Source: Alphaproteobacteria bacterium
GTDB lineage: Bacteria > Pseudomonadota > Alphaproteobacteria > Caulobacterales > Hyphomonadaceae
Assembly (NCBI GenBank): GCA_018969425.1
Contig: JAGWYJ010000022.1
Span: forward strand, 1-50,300
Direction: 5' to 3'
Length of the DNA stretch: 50,300 bases
The notes under the pieces were generated by a model that saw only the letters and a list, made by a program, of their open reading frames with translations, was not told the origin of the DNA and did not search any database. The position numbers were made by a program, and so were the translations under genes. The first letter of the stretch is position 1. Every line of letters begins with the position of its first letter. Shown here in pieces: positions 7,385-15,900 of this stretch.

Positions 7385-8841
7385 CAGGACGATCCTCACC
7401 AGAGACGATATGGGTCAGCGGCCCTCTCAGAAGGCTGTGCGCTCTCCTGGCTCTCGCCAGCCTGCTGGTCCTGCTCGGGACGTCAGAGGCCCTCGCTCAG
7501 ATGGGCGACCCCAATGGTCCGGTTCGGGGCCCCATTCGCGGCTCTTACCAGCAGGCTTTCGGGCGCGAACCCTCAGCCGATGAGGAACGCTTCTGGCTGG
7601 GCCAGCCTGCATCCGGACAACAGGCGCTCGTCGATCGCCATCGGGCTTATATCCGGGCGGATGAGGGGACACGCCGGGACATCATCTACCGCGCCTATTC
7701 CAACGCCTTCGGTCGCGCCCCAATCGTCGACGAACTTCGCTTCTGGAATGACGGTCTGACGGCCAACGGATGGACTTATGCAGAAGTCATGAAGTCCAAT
7801 ATCGGATTTCTCCGTCAGAGCGCCTCGGAACGCGAGGGCACGATCCGACGATCCTACAGCGCCGTGTTCAACCGCTACCCCACAGCCGAGGAGCTGACAT
7901 TCTGGACCGGCCAGGTGACCGCAACGGGTCAGGACTGGACCTACGCCCGGATGATCGAAACTCACCGCGCCTTCCTGCAGGCCTCCGCACCGGCGCCCGC
8001 CCCACCGCCGACTCCGGTCGATTTGCTGAATTTCCAGCTTTTGCAGCAGTGGATGAACGGACAGGTCAGTCTGAATAATACCTCCGCGCTTGAGGTCTCA
8101 ACAGCGCTCAACAACACATCAGCTCTGAACAACACCTCCGCCCTGAACAACACATCCGCACTTTCAGACCTCGGACTGACAGTGGAAACCCCGCCCAGCA
8201 TCGAATTCATCAACAGCGACGGGTTCACGCTGCCAATCGGTTGCGGAGGGGTGTCGGCTCTCTCCTGCAACGCCTTCACGATGCCTATGGGCAATAATCT
8301 TTCAGGGGGACGCTCGACCCAGTCGATCCGCAGGAATGTCATCGGCGTCGTCCACACCCTGGGCCCGACCTTCCCCTTCATGTGCCTGTCACGCGACCCT
8401 CAGAGCAATCGCGCCGTGCTGACCGCGGTTCGTCCGGACTTCAACGGCTGTCGGTCACGTGCGGACCTCGCCGTCTCAATCTTTACCGCCGACGGACGCA
8501 TTCGCTGGTTCGACCCCAAAAAAGGTCTGACAGACTTCTGCCTGTCAATGCAGATGAACTCGGCAGTCAACCCGACAGACCCTTATAAGGGACCTGTCGG
8601 CTACGCCTTCTGGACGCGCTGCAGCACAGCCGTCCAGTGGCGACACAGCCCCGGCGATCCGGACGCCCTGTCCATCATCGGATGGGAAAGCGCTGTTCTC
8701 TGTCCGGTCAAACCGAACGCCCAGCCCGGCGACGTCACGGTTGATTACTCTAACGGCCAGTGGCTGACGAGCTGTCGCGCCCGTCCGAAAGGCGCTAATC
8801 TCGGATGGGGCCTGATCCCGATGACTGTCTCTCGGCGCTGA
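7381..8841 (+). CDS. Secreted protein with three FW-type repeats and an LNNTSA tract
   Basis: A 486-residue protein. I chose ATG 7381 because GGGAGGG lies about 7 bases upstream and because it overlaps the MORN gene's stop (ATGA). The signal peptide has a hydrophobic core LLALASLLVLLG ending near EALAQ. Three roughly 55-residue repeats follow, each with Y-x-x-A/V-F-x-R-x-P-x-x-x-E-x-x-FW (YQQAFGREPSADEERFW, YSNAFGRAPIVDELRFW, YSAVFNRYPTAEELTFW), resembling DUF4214-type modules. Then come a Pro-rich linker and a low-complexity LNNTSA repeat tract (residues 231-260). The roughly 210-residue C-terminal domain contains several cysteines and tryptophans (FMCLSRDP, DFCLSMQM, FWTRCSTAVQWRHSP) and has no family I can name, though its W/C pattern is loosely lectin-like. 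The partner and function are unknown. Confidence 0.82.
   Translation: MTGRSSPETIWVSGPLRRLCALLALASLLVLLGTSEALAQMGDPNGPVRGPIRGSYQQAFGREPSADEERFWLGQPASGQQALVDRHRAYIRADEGTRRDIIYRAYSNAFGRAPIVDELRFWNDGLTANGWTYAEVMKSNIGFLRQSASEREGTIRRSYSAVFNRYPTAEELTFWTGQVTATGQDWTYARMIETHRAFLQASAPAPAPPPTPVDLLNFQLLQQWMNGQVSLNNTSALEVSTALNNTSALNNTSALNNTSALSDLGLTVETPPSIEFINSDGFTLPIGCGGVSALSCNAFTMPMGNNLSGGRSTQSIRRNVIGVVHTLGPTFPFMCLSRDPQSNRAVLTAVRPDFNGCRSRADLAVSIFTADGRIRWFDPKKGLTDFCLSMQMNSAVNPTDPYKGPVGYAFWTRCSTAVQWRHSPGDPDALSIIGWESAVLCPVKPNAQPGDVTVDYSNGQWLTSCRARPKGANLGWGLIPMTVSRR
8071..8160 (+). repeat. 18-base in-frame repeats encoding LNNTSA
   Basis: One copy lies at 8071-8088 and three more run in tandem at 8107-8124, 8125-8142 and 8143-8160. 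A 15-base EVSTA-coding insert and an extra Leu codon separate the first copy from the rest. The units are similar to CTGAACAACACCTCCGCC with silent changes between copies, so the peptide is conserved more strictly than the DNA. This argues for selection on the repeat peptide rather than very recent duplication. Confidence 0.8.
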
Positions 8842-8887
8842 TCATACGCCGCGACCAGGGATCGAGGACGAGATCAAGGACGCAGGG

Positions 8888-9565
8888 ATGCAGACGGCGA
8901 CGAGCGGCGCACGCGCAACTCACGGTCTCCGACGACTTCTGATTGTCGAGGACGAGCGGCTCCTGAGAGACCGTCTTCTTCAGGCGGCCCTTTCAACTCC
9001 CGGATGGATGATCGAAGCCGCGGGGAGCATTCTCTCGGCCAGAGAGGCGATGAAAACAGGCGTATTCAACGCCGTCTTTCTCGATCTGGGTTTGCCGGAT
9101 GGCGACGGGGTAAGCCTGATCCCGGACCTTCTATCCATAAACCCGGCATGCGAGATCCTTGTCATCACCGTCTTCGCAGACGAGGCGCGGGTTATAACGA
9201 GCCTGGAGGCCGGCGCCTCGGGATACATACTCAAGTCAGACCTCGCAGATTATGCGGAGAGACTTGTCTCATTCATCGAAAGCGGCGGATCGCCCGTCAG
9301 CCCCGCCATCGCGCGATCGCTGATCAACCGGCTTCGACCGGCCGCACCTCTTAAGTCGCGCCAGACCAGCCCACTTTCGGAACGCGAGGCGGAGGTCCTG
9401 TCTCTGTGCGCCAGAGGCCTCAGATACTCGGAGATCGCAGACGTCCTCGGGGTGTCCTCCCACACCATCAACGCCCATCTCAGGAGCGTCTACCGAAAGC
9501 TCATGGTCACATCACGATCCGAAGCCGTCTTTGAAGCCCGACGGTCAGGTCTGATCGATGGTTAG
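8888..9565 (+). CDS. NarL/LuxR-type two-component response regulator
   Basis: A 225-residue protein with a receiver domain (about 16-130) and a C-terminal LuxR-type HTH (about 160-220). Receiver landmarks are the acidic pair E21-D22 in LLIVEDE, phospho-acceptor D66 in VFLDLGLPDGDG, T94 in LVITVF, and K116 in GYILKSD. The output domain reads LSEREAEVLSLCARGLRYSEIADVLGVSSHTINAHLRSVYRKL, the standard LuxR HTH with its invariant residues. The gene overlaps the following kinase gene by 8 bases, so the two form a cognate pair. It lies 46 bases after the secreted-protein gene on the same strand, which makes co-transcription with the MORN pair possible. Confidence 0.93.
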   Translation: MQTATSGARATHGLRRLLIVEDERLLRDRLLQAALSTPGWMIEAAGSILSAREAMKTGVFNAVFLDLGLPDGDGVSLIPDLLSINPACEILVITVFADEARVITSLEAGASGYILKSDLADYAERLVSFIESGGSPVSPAIARSLINRLRPAAPLKSRQTSPLSEREAEVLSLCARGLRYSEIADVLGVSSHTINAHLRSVYRKLMVTSRSEAVFEARRSGLIDG

Positions 9566-11378
9566 GACGTGGATCGCCCTTCTCTGCGCCGTCCTGTTCA
9601 TTGGACCATCAATACTTTCCTCGCGCTCGGAGACAGCCCCCAACATCACGGCAACCGCGATGTTCTGTGAAAGCGAGACCTTCCCTCCGACGGACGAGTG
9701 CTCCTTTACCGACATATCCTTTCCCCACAACTGGAGCCCGAGCCGCAAGACGACATCGCTGGGCGTCTACAGGATCATCCTGCCGCGTCCGCCGGATGGC
9801 GACTACGCTGTCCTGATCGACCGGATGTCGCTTGACGGCGCCGTCGAAGTGAACGGACAGCGCATCATCGACCGCCTCGACCCCGACCACATCACCCGGC
9901 AGCGCTACTGGCCTCTGATGGGACGGTTTACGATCGGACCTTCCGACGGCGAGACGCTGATCCTTAACATCGTCACACGGGGACATTCGCAGACCAAAAA
10001 CGGGCTTGGCAGGGTTCGCCTGGCCGGCATCGCCGAGGGCGAACGGCTGTTCCGGAGAGATCTCGTTCTCGATGTAATCACCGTCGCAGCCGTCGCCGCG
10101 GCCGGACTTCTGGCTGGAACCATGGGGCTCCTGATCGGCGACAGATCCAATCGCACAGGCCGCGTTCTGACGGCGACCTCCTGGCTCTCCATTGTCGCTT
10201 CCGCACGCTGCATCCACAATCTGGTCACCGATCCCCCTTTCGATCCGGCAAGCTGGCTCGCTATCGGAACCTGGTTGCTCATCATGATCGCGCTTCAGGC
10301 GATTATCGTTGTTCAGACCTATCTGAAACCCGAAGCCGCCAGAGGATGGGTGCACGCTCTCACGACCGCGGGTCTTCTGGCCATCGTGTGGCTCGCCGGA
10401 TCCATGGGAGCGATGGGTCCAGCGACAACTCTCCTCTTCATCGCGCTCATTCTTTTCGCCGCCCACGTCCTGGTCAGACTGATCATCGCGTGCCTGAAGG
10501 CGCCTGACCCGCTCGGCTGGGCGATCCTCTTAGTATTCGCCATCATTCTCGCAACCGGCGTCCACGACCTCGCCATGCACCTGGGCCGCGCCTCGCTTTC
10601 GGACGGGTATCTGCAGGGCTGGGCGCTTCCCGTCGTCATTATCCTGTCGGTTCTCGCCCTCGCGCGAAGAGCCGCCGAACAGCGACAGCTCGAAGAAGCG
10701 CTGAGGCGTTCCGACAGCCGAAGGGAGGACCTGATCCGCGACCTGCACGACCGGGTCGGAAGCCGTCTTGTGGCGCTCGCGTTCCATGCTCAGCAGTATG
10801 ACCGCAACCCCGCCCTCGTAGAAGAAGTCCGCGATCTCATCTCCGAGGTCAGAATGATGCAGAACGCAGTCGCCTCGGACGCCACAACCCTTGACGCGCT
10901 GCTGGCTGATCTCAGGCATCTCTACTCGCGGGTTGGCGGAGGACGGCTACCGATCGACTGGCGGATACAGGAAACGGTCGAACGGATCGATCTTGGTCCC
11001 GATAAGGTCATCGCCGTCGCCCGGATCATCGAGGAAGCGATCGCCAACGCCATTCGGCACGCCGCGCCTTCACGCATCGTAATTCGTCTGATCCAGGAAA
11101 CAGCCGGAAGTCCTGTACGTGTCGAAGTCGAGAATGACGGGATAGGGACCATCCGACCTGCCCCCTCGGGCGGCGGCGGACTGAACAACATGCGCGCGCG
11201 AGCAGAAGCGGCAGGCCTCAATCTTGACTTCGTCAATGCCGCCGAGACCCGGAGCGTGCGGATCAGCTTTCCGATTAGACGCCTGACGCCGTCTTCGGCG
11301 ATCTCCCGCAGTCTCAGGTGTCAGATCCGGAGAACCCTTCGTCTCGACCCAAAGGGGAGCGAGCGGCGGCGAGGGTGA
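9558..11378 (+). CDS. Membrane histidine kinase with 7TM-like sensor region
   Basis: A 606-residue protein. The N-terminal signal/TM segment is followed by a periplasmic beta domain (about 25-165, with HNWSPSRKTTSLGVYRI and DYAVLIDRMSLDGAVEVNGQ), of the kind seen in carbohydrate-binding-like sensor domains. Then come about seven TM helices (roughly 170-370), the arrangement of 7TMR-DISM sensors. The kinase part is of the NarL/DesK class: DLIRDLHDRVGSRLVAL with phospho-acceptor His at about 397, N-box IIEEAIANAIRHA, G1-box VENDGIG and GGGLNNMRARAEAAG. The C-terminal extension is Arg-rich. It should phosphorylate the upstream-encoded regulator in response to a periplasmic or membrane signal; the secreted MORN and FW-repeat proteins upstream are candidate partners or targets. 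Confidence 0.9.
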   Translation: MVRTWIALLCAVLFIGPSILSSRSETAPNITATAMFCESETFPPTDECSFTDISFPHNWSPSRKTTSLGVYRIILPRPPDGDYAVLIDRMSLDGAVEVNGQRIIDRLDPDHITRQRYWPLMGRFTIGPSDGETLILNIVTRGHSQTKNGLGRVRLAGIAEGERLFRRDLVLDVITVAAVAAAGLLAGTMGLLIGDRSNRTGRVLTATSWLSIVASARCIHNLVTDPPFDPASWLAIGTWLLIMIALQAIIVVQTYLKPEAARGWVHALTTAGLLAIVWLAGSMGAMGPATTLLFIALILFAAHVLVRLIIACLKAPDPLGWAILLVFAIILATGVHDLAMHLGRASLSDGYLQGWALPVVIILSVLALARRAAEQRQLEEALRRSDSRREDLIRDLHDRVGSRLVALAFHAQQYDRNPALVEEVRDLISEVRMMQNAVASDATTLDALLADLRHLYSRVGGGRLPIDWRIQETVERIDLGPDKVIAVARIIEEAIANAIRHAAPSRIVIRLIQETAGSPVRVEVENDGIGTIRPAPSGGGGLNNMRARAEAAGLNLDFVNAAETRSVRISFPIRRLTPSSAISRSLRCQIRRTLRLDPKGSERRRG

Positions 11379-11450
11379 GCGGCGACCGGGACCCGTAGCG
11401 CCAGAGATGATCAGGCGAAGATCGTCTCAACGTTGGCAATCCCAGGTCTG

Positions 11451-12626
11451 TCAGACGCCGAGCCGGCGCCACGCCGTGAATGACGCCAGCAGCGCAAGGA
11501 TGATGAAAGCGAGCCCGGCCGGCCCCAGCCAGGCGGACGCCCCGATCTCGACGAGAGACGAACCGGCCGCAACCCCGAGGGCCTGACCCAGGTAAAGAAC
11601 AGAGGTGTTAAGCGCCACCGACGCGGAGGCATGAGGAGGCGAGACTGCAATCAGCCGCGCCTGCTGCATCGAGACGACCGCTCCAAAGCCGAGCCCCCAG
11701 AGCGCACAAGCCAGGGCGGCGGAACCATAATGTGTGGCGAAGAATGACCACACCGTCAGCCCGAGGGCGATAAAGGCCAGCGAACCGAGCTGCGTCCGTG
11801 GGGCGCCGATGCGGCCGACAATCCGTGTCGAGATCAGCGAGCTCACAAGCCCTGCTCCCCCGTAAAGTCCAAGAGCAAGCGCAACACCCGATCCGTCGGC
11901 GCCGCTGACAGTCTTCAGCTCGACCGCAAGATAGGGATAGAGCGTGAATTGACCCGCCATCTGGATCGCCGTGGTCGCGAGAAGGAGGAGGATGGCAGGT
12001 CGCGTCACGACCTCTCCCCACATCTTCAGCGACATCCGGGCGGTATGAAGCTTCGCCGGAGTAAGCCATGCGACACCGACCGCTGATGCGCCGGCCAGCA
12101 ATGCAAGGGCGCCAAAGACGCTTCGCCAGCTCAGAGCATCCGCCGCAAGGCTCATGAGCGGGACCACCACAGCCGCCGCTACCGACCACCCCATGAAGAC
12201 ATAGGCCACCGCGCCCGCGCGACGCCCCTCGGGAACGAACAGAGCGACAGTTCCGGCCGCCTGGGGCGTATAGACGGCTGCTGCGCCGATCATGACCAGA
12301 CGAACGATCAGAAGAGTGACGTAGTCCGTGGCTACGGCCGACAGGGCATGCCCAAAGGCGTAGACCAGAAGGGACAGGGCGAGCAGGGTCCTTCGCCCCA
12401 TCCGATTGCTGATAAACCCGAACAGCGGTGCGCCCACGCAGAGGATGACAGCGCCCCATCCGATAAGCGCTCCGACCGCCGTCACGCTGACGCCCAGATC
12501 GACCGACATCGAATTGATCATCGCAGCAGGGGCGAGAACGCCCGCGCCTATGATGATGTTTCCGATCATCAGAAAACTTAAAGTCAGTGGGGGCGGCGAA
12601 AGGATCGCCTTTTCGGGTGACGTCAT
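11451..12626 (-). CDS. MFS transporter, AraJ/drug-efflux type
   Basis: A 391-residue protein with about twelve hydrophobic helices. Landmarks are FGFISNRMGRRTLLALSLLVYAFGHALSA (loop 2-3, the G-x-x-x-D/N-R-x-G-R-R motif A), APAAMINSMSVDLGVSVTAVGALIGWG in helices 1-2, and a WRSVFGALALLAGASAVG repeat at helix 6. The length and motifs fit the DHA1-type efflux family (YbcL/AraJ-like); the substrate cannot be told. The ATG at 12626 has AGGAAG upstream. It converges with the histidine kinase gene (72-base gap) and is divergent from the alpha-2-macroglobulin gene. The shared 363-base upstream region holds repeated CGACAGG motifs that could be operator sites. Confidence 0.88.
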   Translation of the reverse strand: MTSPEKAILSPPPLTLSFLMIGNIIIGAGVLAPAAMINSMSVDLGVSVTAVGALIGWGAVILCVGAPLFGFISNRMGRRTLLALSLLVYAFGHALSAVATDYVTLLIVRLVMIGAAAVYTPQAAGTVALFVPEGRRAGAVAYVFMGWSVAAAVVVPLMSLAADALSWRSVFGALALLAGASAVGVAWLTPAKLHTARMSLKMWGEVVTRPAILLLLATTAIQMAGQFTLYPYLAVELKTVSGADGSGVALALGLYGGAGLVSSLISTRIVGRIGAPRTQLGSLAFIALGLTVWSFFATHYGSAALACALWGLGFGAVVSMQQARLIAVSPPHASASVALNTSVLYLGQALGVAAGSSLVEIGASAWLGPAGLAFIILALLASFTAWRRLGV

Positions 12627-12989
12627 AAGGCCGCTTCCTTCCCTCGTCCTGTCGGTCTCGACAGGTCCCGAGGCGACAGGAGCCGTCGCGGGATCATGTC
12701 CGCTATAGAAAGCAAGGGTCGACAGGCTTGTCGACAGATCTCTGCTCGCTGTCAGGCTGAGATGACGATGAGTGGGATCTTACCTTCGCTGGCTCGATAA
12801 AACGGTCGAAAACGAACTCGGAACGGTCCGGACCCGCGCCATCTGGCCGAGATATCTCTTCCTCCGGGAGAAACCGCTGGCGTCTCAGGCCCTCAGTACA
12901 GTTCATTACGCTATCAGCCCTTCCCGGACCGGCCCCTCAGGGCGTAGTCTAATCTTCGGGACGCGTCAGGGTGGGATCGGGAGAGCGAG
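12627..12989. other. Divergent intergenic region, MFS / alpha-2-macroglobulin
   Basis: It holds the CGACAGG cluster near the MFS end and must hold both promoters. I could not identify convincing -35/-10 pairs. Two short open frames across it (12703-12906 reverse, 12772-12993 forward) lack ribosome sites and any recognisable protein sequence. Confidence 0.4.
12648..12735. promoter_or_regulatory. Cluster of CGACAGG motifs and two hairpin-like dyads upstream of MFS and macroglobulin genes
   Basis: CCTGTCG-GTCT-CGACAGG (12648-12665) and GTCGACA-GGCT-TGTCGAC (12718-12735) are both perfect 7-bp inverted repeats with 4-base spacers. A further CGACAGG lies at 12674-12680. Three forward copies and one reverse copy of the same heptamer within 88 bases of a divergent promoter region suggest binding sites for a dimeric regulator of the MFS gene. 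Only the sequence pattern is observed; the regulator is not known. Confidence 0.4.
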
Positions 12990-15900
12990 ATGACGGTCGG
13001 ATCTATCTGGAAATCAGCCTCGGCTCTCCTTGCGGCCGGTCTCATGACGGTCACTCTCGCCGGGTGTGGAGGACCGACGACAGAAAACACCGCTCAGGTT
13101 CTCATCGGAAAGGGTGAGGGTCCCACGCTGGAAAGCCGGCAGTCAGGGTCGAGACGACCCGGCGCCGGCGCAGCCGGGGATTTCGAATTCGTGCGTTACG
13201 CGATCGATGTCGCCTCCGATCAGCCCCGGGCCTGCCTCACCTTCTCCTCAACCCTTGATCCCGAACGCGATTATGAGCCCTTCATCACCCTGTCGACGGA
13301 TGAAAAGGTCGCCCTCGCTGTCGACGGCGCCAATCTCTGCGTCGGCGGCCTCACCTTCGGAGATGAACGCGAGATCACCCTGAAGGCAGGCCTCGCCGCC
13401 CTCGATGGACGCACCCTTCCCTGGGACGAAAGCATCCGCATCGAGTTCGGAGACCGCCCCGCCTATGTGGGCTTCAAGGGCGACGGGGTCATCCTTCCGC
13501 GCATCGAGGCCGACGGCCTCGCGCTTGAGGCGGTCAATGTCGAGAAGATGCGCGTGACCGTTTCGCGAATCACCGACCGGGCCCTGGCCTTCAAGACCAT
13601 CACCTCCGGCTTCGCCGCCTCTCAGGGGGATTACGGCTGGATGGAGTACGGTTCGGATGCCGGCGACGTCGCCGAAAAGATCTGGACCGGAACGCTCGAT
13701 ACGCCCGGCTCGCCGAACGCTGCGACCACCGTCGTCTTTCCGATCGCCAAGGCCATCCCCCGCCTTCAGCCGGGCGCCTATTTCGTCGAACTCGATCAGC
13801 TGAACGCCGCCGGAAAAGTCCCCAGCGACGCCGCACAGGCCAAGCGCTGGCTGATCATCACCGATCTCGCCCTCACCACCTACTCAGGCGCCAACGGCGT
13901 CTCGACCACGGTGCGCTCCATTCAGTCGGCCAAGCCGGTGCGCGGCGTCAGGCTCGAGCTGATTGCCCGCAACAACGATATCCTCGCACGCGGAGAGAGC
14001 GACCTGTCGGGCCGGGTGAAATTCTCCGGGCCCGCCCTCAAGGGTGAAGGCCCCGCCTCGCCCCGCATGATCATGGCTTACGCTCCCAATGGCGATTTTG
14101 CGATCCTGGATCTCGACCGCTCGCCCATAGATCTCAGCGAAAGCGATATCGGCGGACGCGATCCCTCGAAACAGGCCGACGCCTATGTCTACTTCGATCG
14201 CGGCGTCTATCGGCCGGGCGAGACCGTTCACGCGCAGGCTCTTCTTCGCTCGGCCTCAGCACAGGCCATGTCCGACCGCCCCGGTTCAGTTGTGGTCTAT
14301 GGTCCCAATGGCCTCGAAGCCGGCCGCACCCGTTTTGACGCCGCCCGCCAGGCGGGAGGCGTCGCCTATGACTTCACCCTGCCCAAAAGCGCTGCCCGAG
14401 GCGAATGGCGGATGGTCGCCGAGGCTGACGGGATCGGCGCAGTCGGAAGCAGCAGTTTTTCCGTCGAGGACTTCGTTCCTCAGCGCATCTCCCTCGCTCT
14501 GAAGACCGACCTTGAACGGCCGGTTCGCATGAACGAAACCCGGTCAATCGAGGCCGATGTCCGCTTCCTCTACGGCGCCCCGGGCGCCGGCCTTCCCGTC
14601 GAGGCGACGACCCGCATCGAGCCGGATGACGGCGCGTTTCCGAAACTGAAGGACTTCCGCTTCGGCCGTCATACGGAAAGCTTCCGCGAGATCGCCTTTG
14701 ACGCGGAACCGACCGTCGCCGACGGCTCGGGCAAGGCCGTGGTGATCATCGACCCGCGCCAGGAAGCCGTGGACAGCTCGCGACCGCTGCGCCTGCGCAC
14801 CGTGGTGAGCGCGATCGAACCTGGCGGCCGAGCGGTTCGCGACGATGTGCGAACGCCCTTCCGGCCAAATGACCGCTATATCGGCGTCCGCCCGACCTTC
14901 GCCGACAACGCCTCTCCTGAGGGCCAGCCCGCAGGCTTCGAGATCGCATCGGTGGACGCCTCAGGCGCGCTCAAGGCGGCCGAGATCAACTGGCGCCTCG
15001 TCCGGATCGACTGGAAGTATGACTGGTACCGGTCCGACGGCGGAAGCTGGCAGTGGAGACGCTCACGGGAAGTGGTCGATGTCGAAGAGGGCGTGCTGCG
15101 GCTGACCAGCGGCAAGACCGGGACCCTCAAGACACGCAGCCTCGACTGGGGCGATTATGAGCTCATGATCACCGAAGGCGCCTCCGGCGCCGAGGCGAGC
15201 CTCGGTTTCTGGGCCGGCTGGGGCGGACAGCCTCAGGATGGCGTCGAGGCGCCCGACCGTGTGCGGCTAAGCGTTCCGGAGACCCTTCCGGCGCCCGGCG
15301 GCGAGGTTGAGGTGGGCCTGATGTCGCCCTACGCCGGCGAAGCCGAGATCGTGGTGGCGAGCGAGGACGTGATCCTGACCCGCACCATCGCGGTTAAGGC
15401 CGGCGGCGCACGGATCCGCCTGCCGGTGACGAAGGAATGGGGAGCGGGCGCCTATGTGATGGCGAGCGTCTATACCCCGAGAGACCCTGCCTCGAGACCG
15501 CGTCCGCGGCGGGCCGTGGGCGTCGCCCATATCGGCCTCGACATGAAGGGACGCACCTTCGACCTCAAACTCACGGCGCCGGAGGTCCAGCGTCCGCTGG
15601 CCCCCATGACCGTGCGCATCGAGGCCGCGGGCGGACCTGCAGGCCAGGAAACCTGGGTTCGGATTGCCGCGGTCGACGAAGGCATTCTCCTGCTGACGCG
15701 CTTTCAGTCGCCCGATCCGGTGGAGTACTTCTTCGGCAAGCGTCGCCTCGGGGTCGCCCTGAGGGATGACTATGGACGCCTGCTCGATCCCAATCAGGGC
15801 ATCGCCGCCGCCGCCCGCTCGGGCGGCGACCAGATCGGCGGCGCCGGGCTGTCGGTCGTGCCGACAAAGTCCGTCGCCCTGGTCTCGAAGCCGGTGAAAC

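Noticed and set aside
12703-12906. Reverse frame of 67 codons in the MFS/macroglobulin intergenic region.
   Set aside because: No ribosome site and it overlaps the CGACAGG motif cluster; more likely regulatory DNA.
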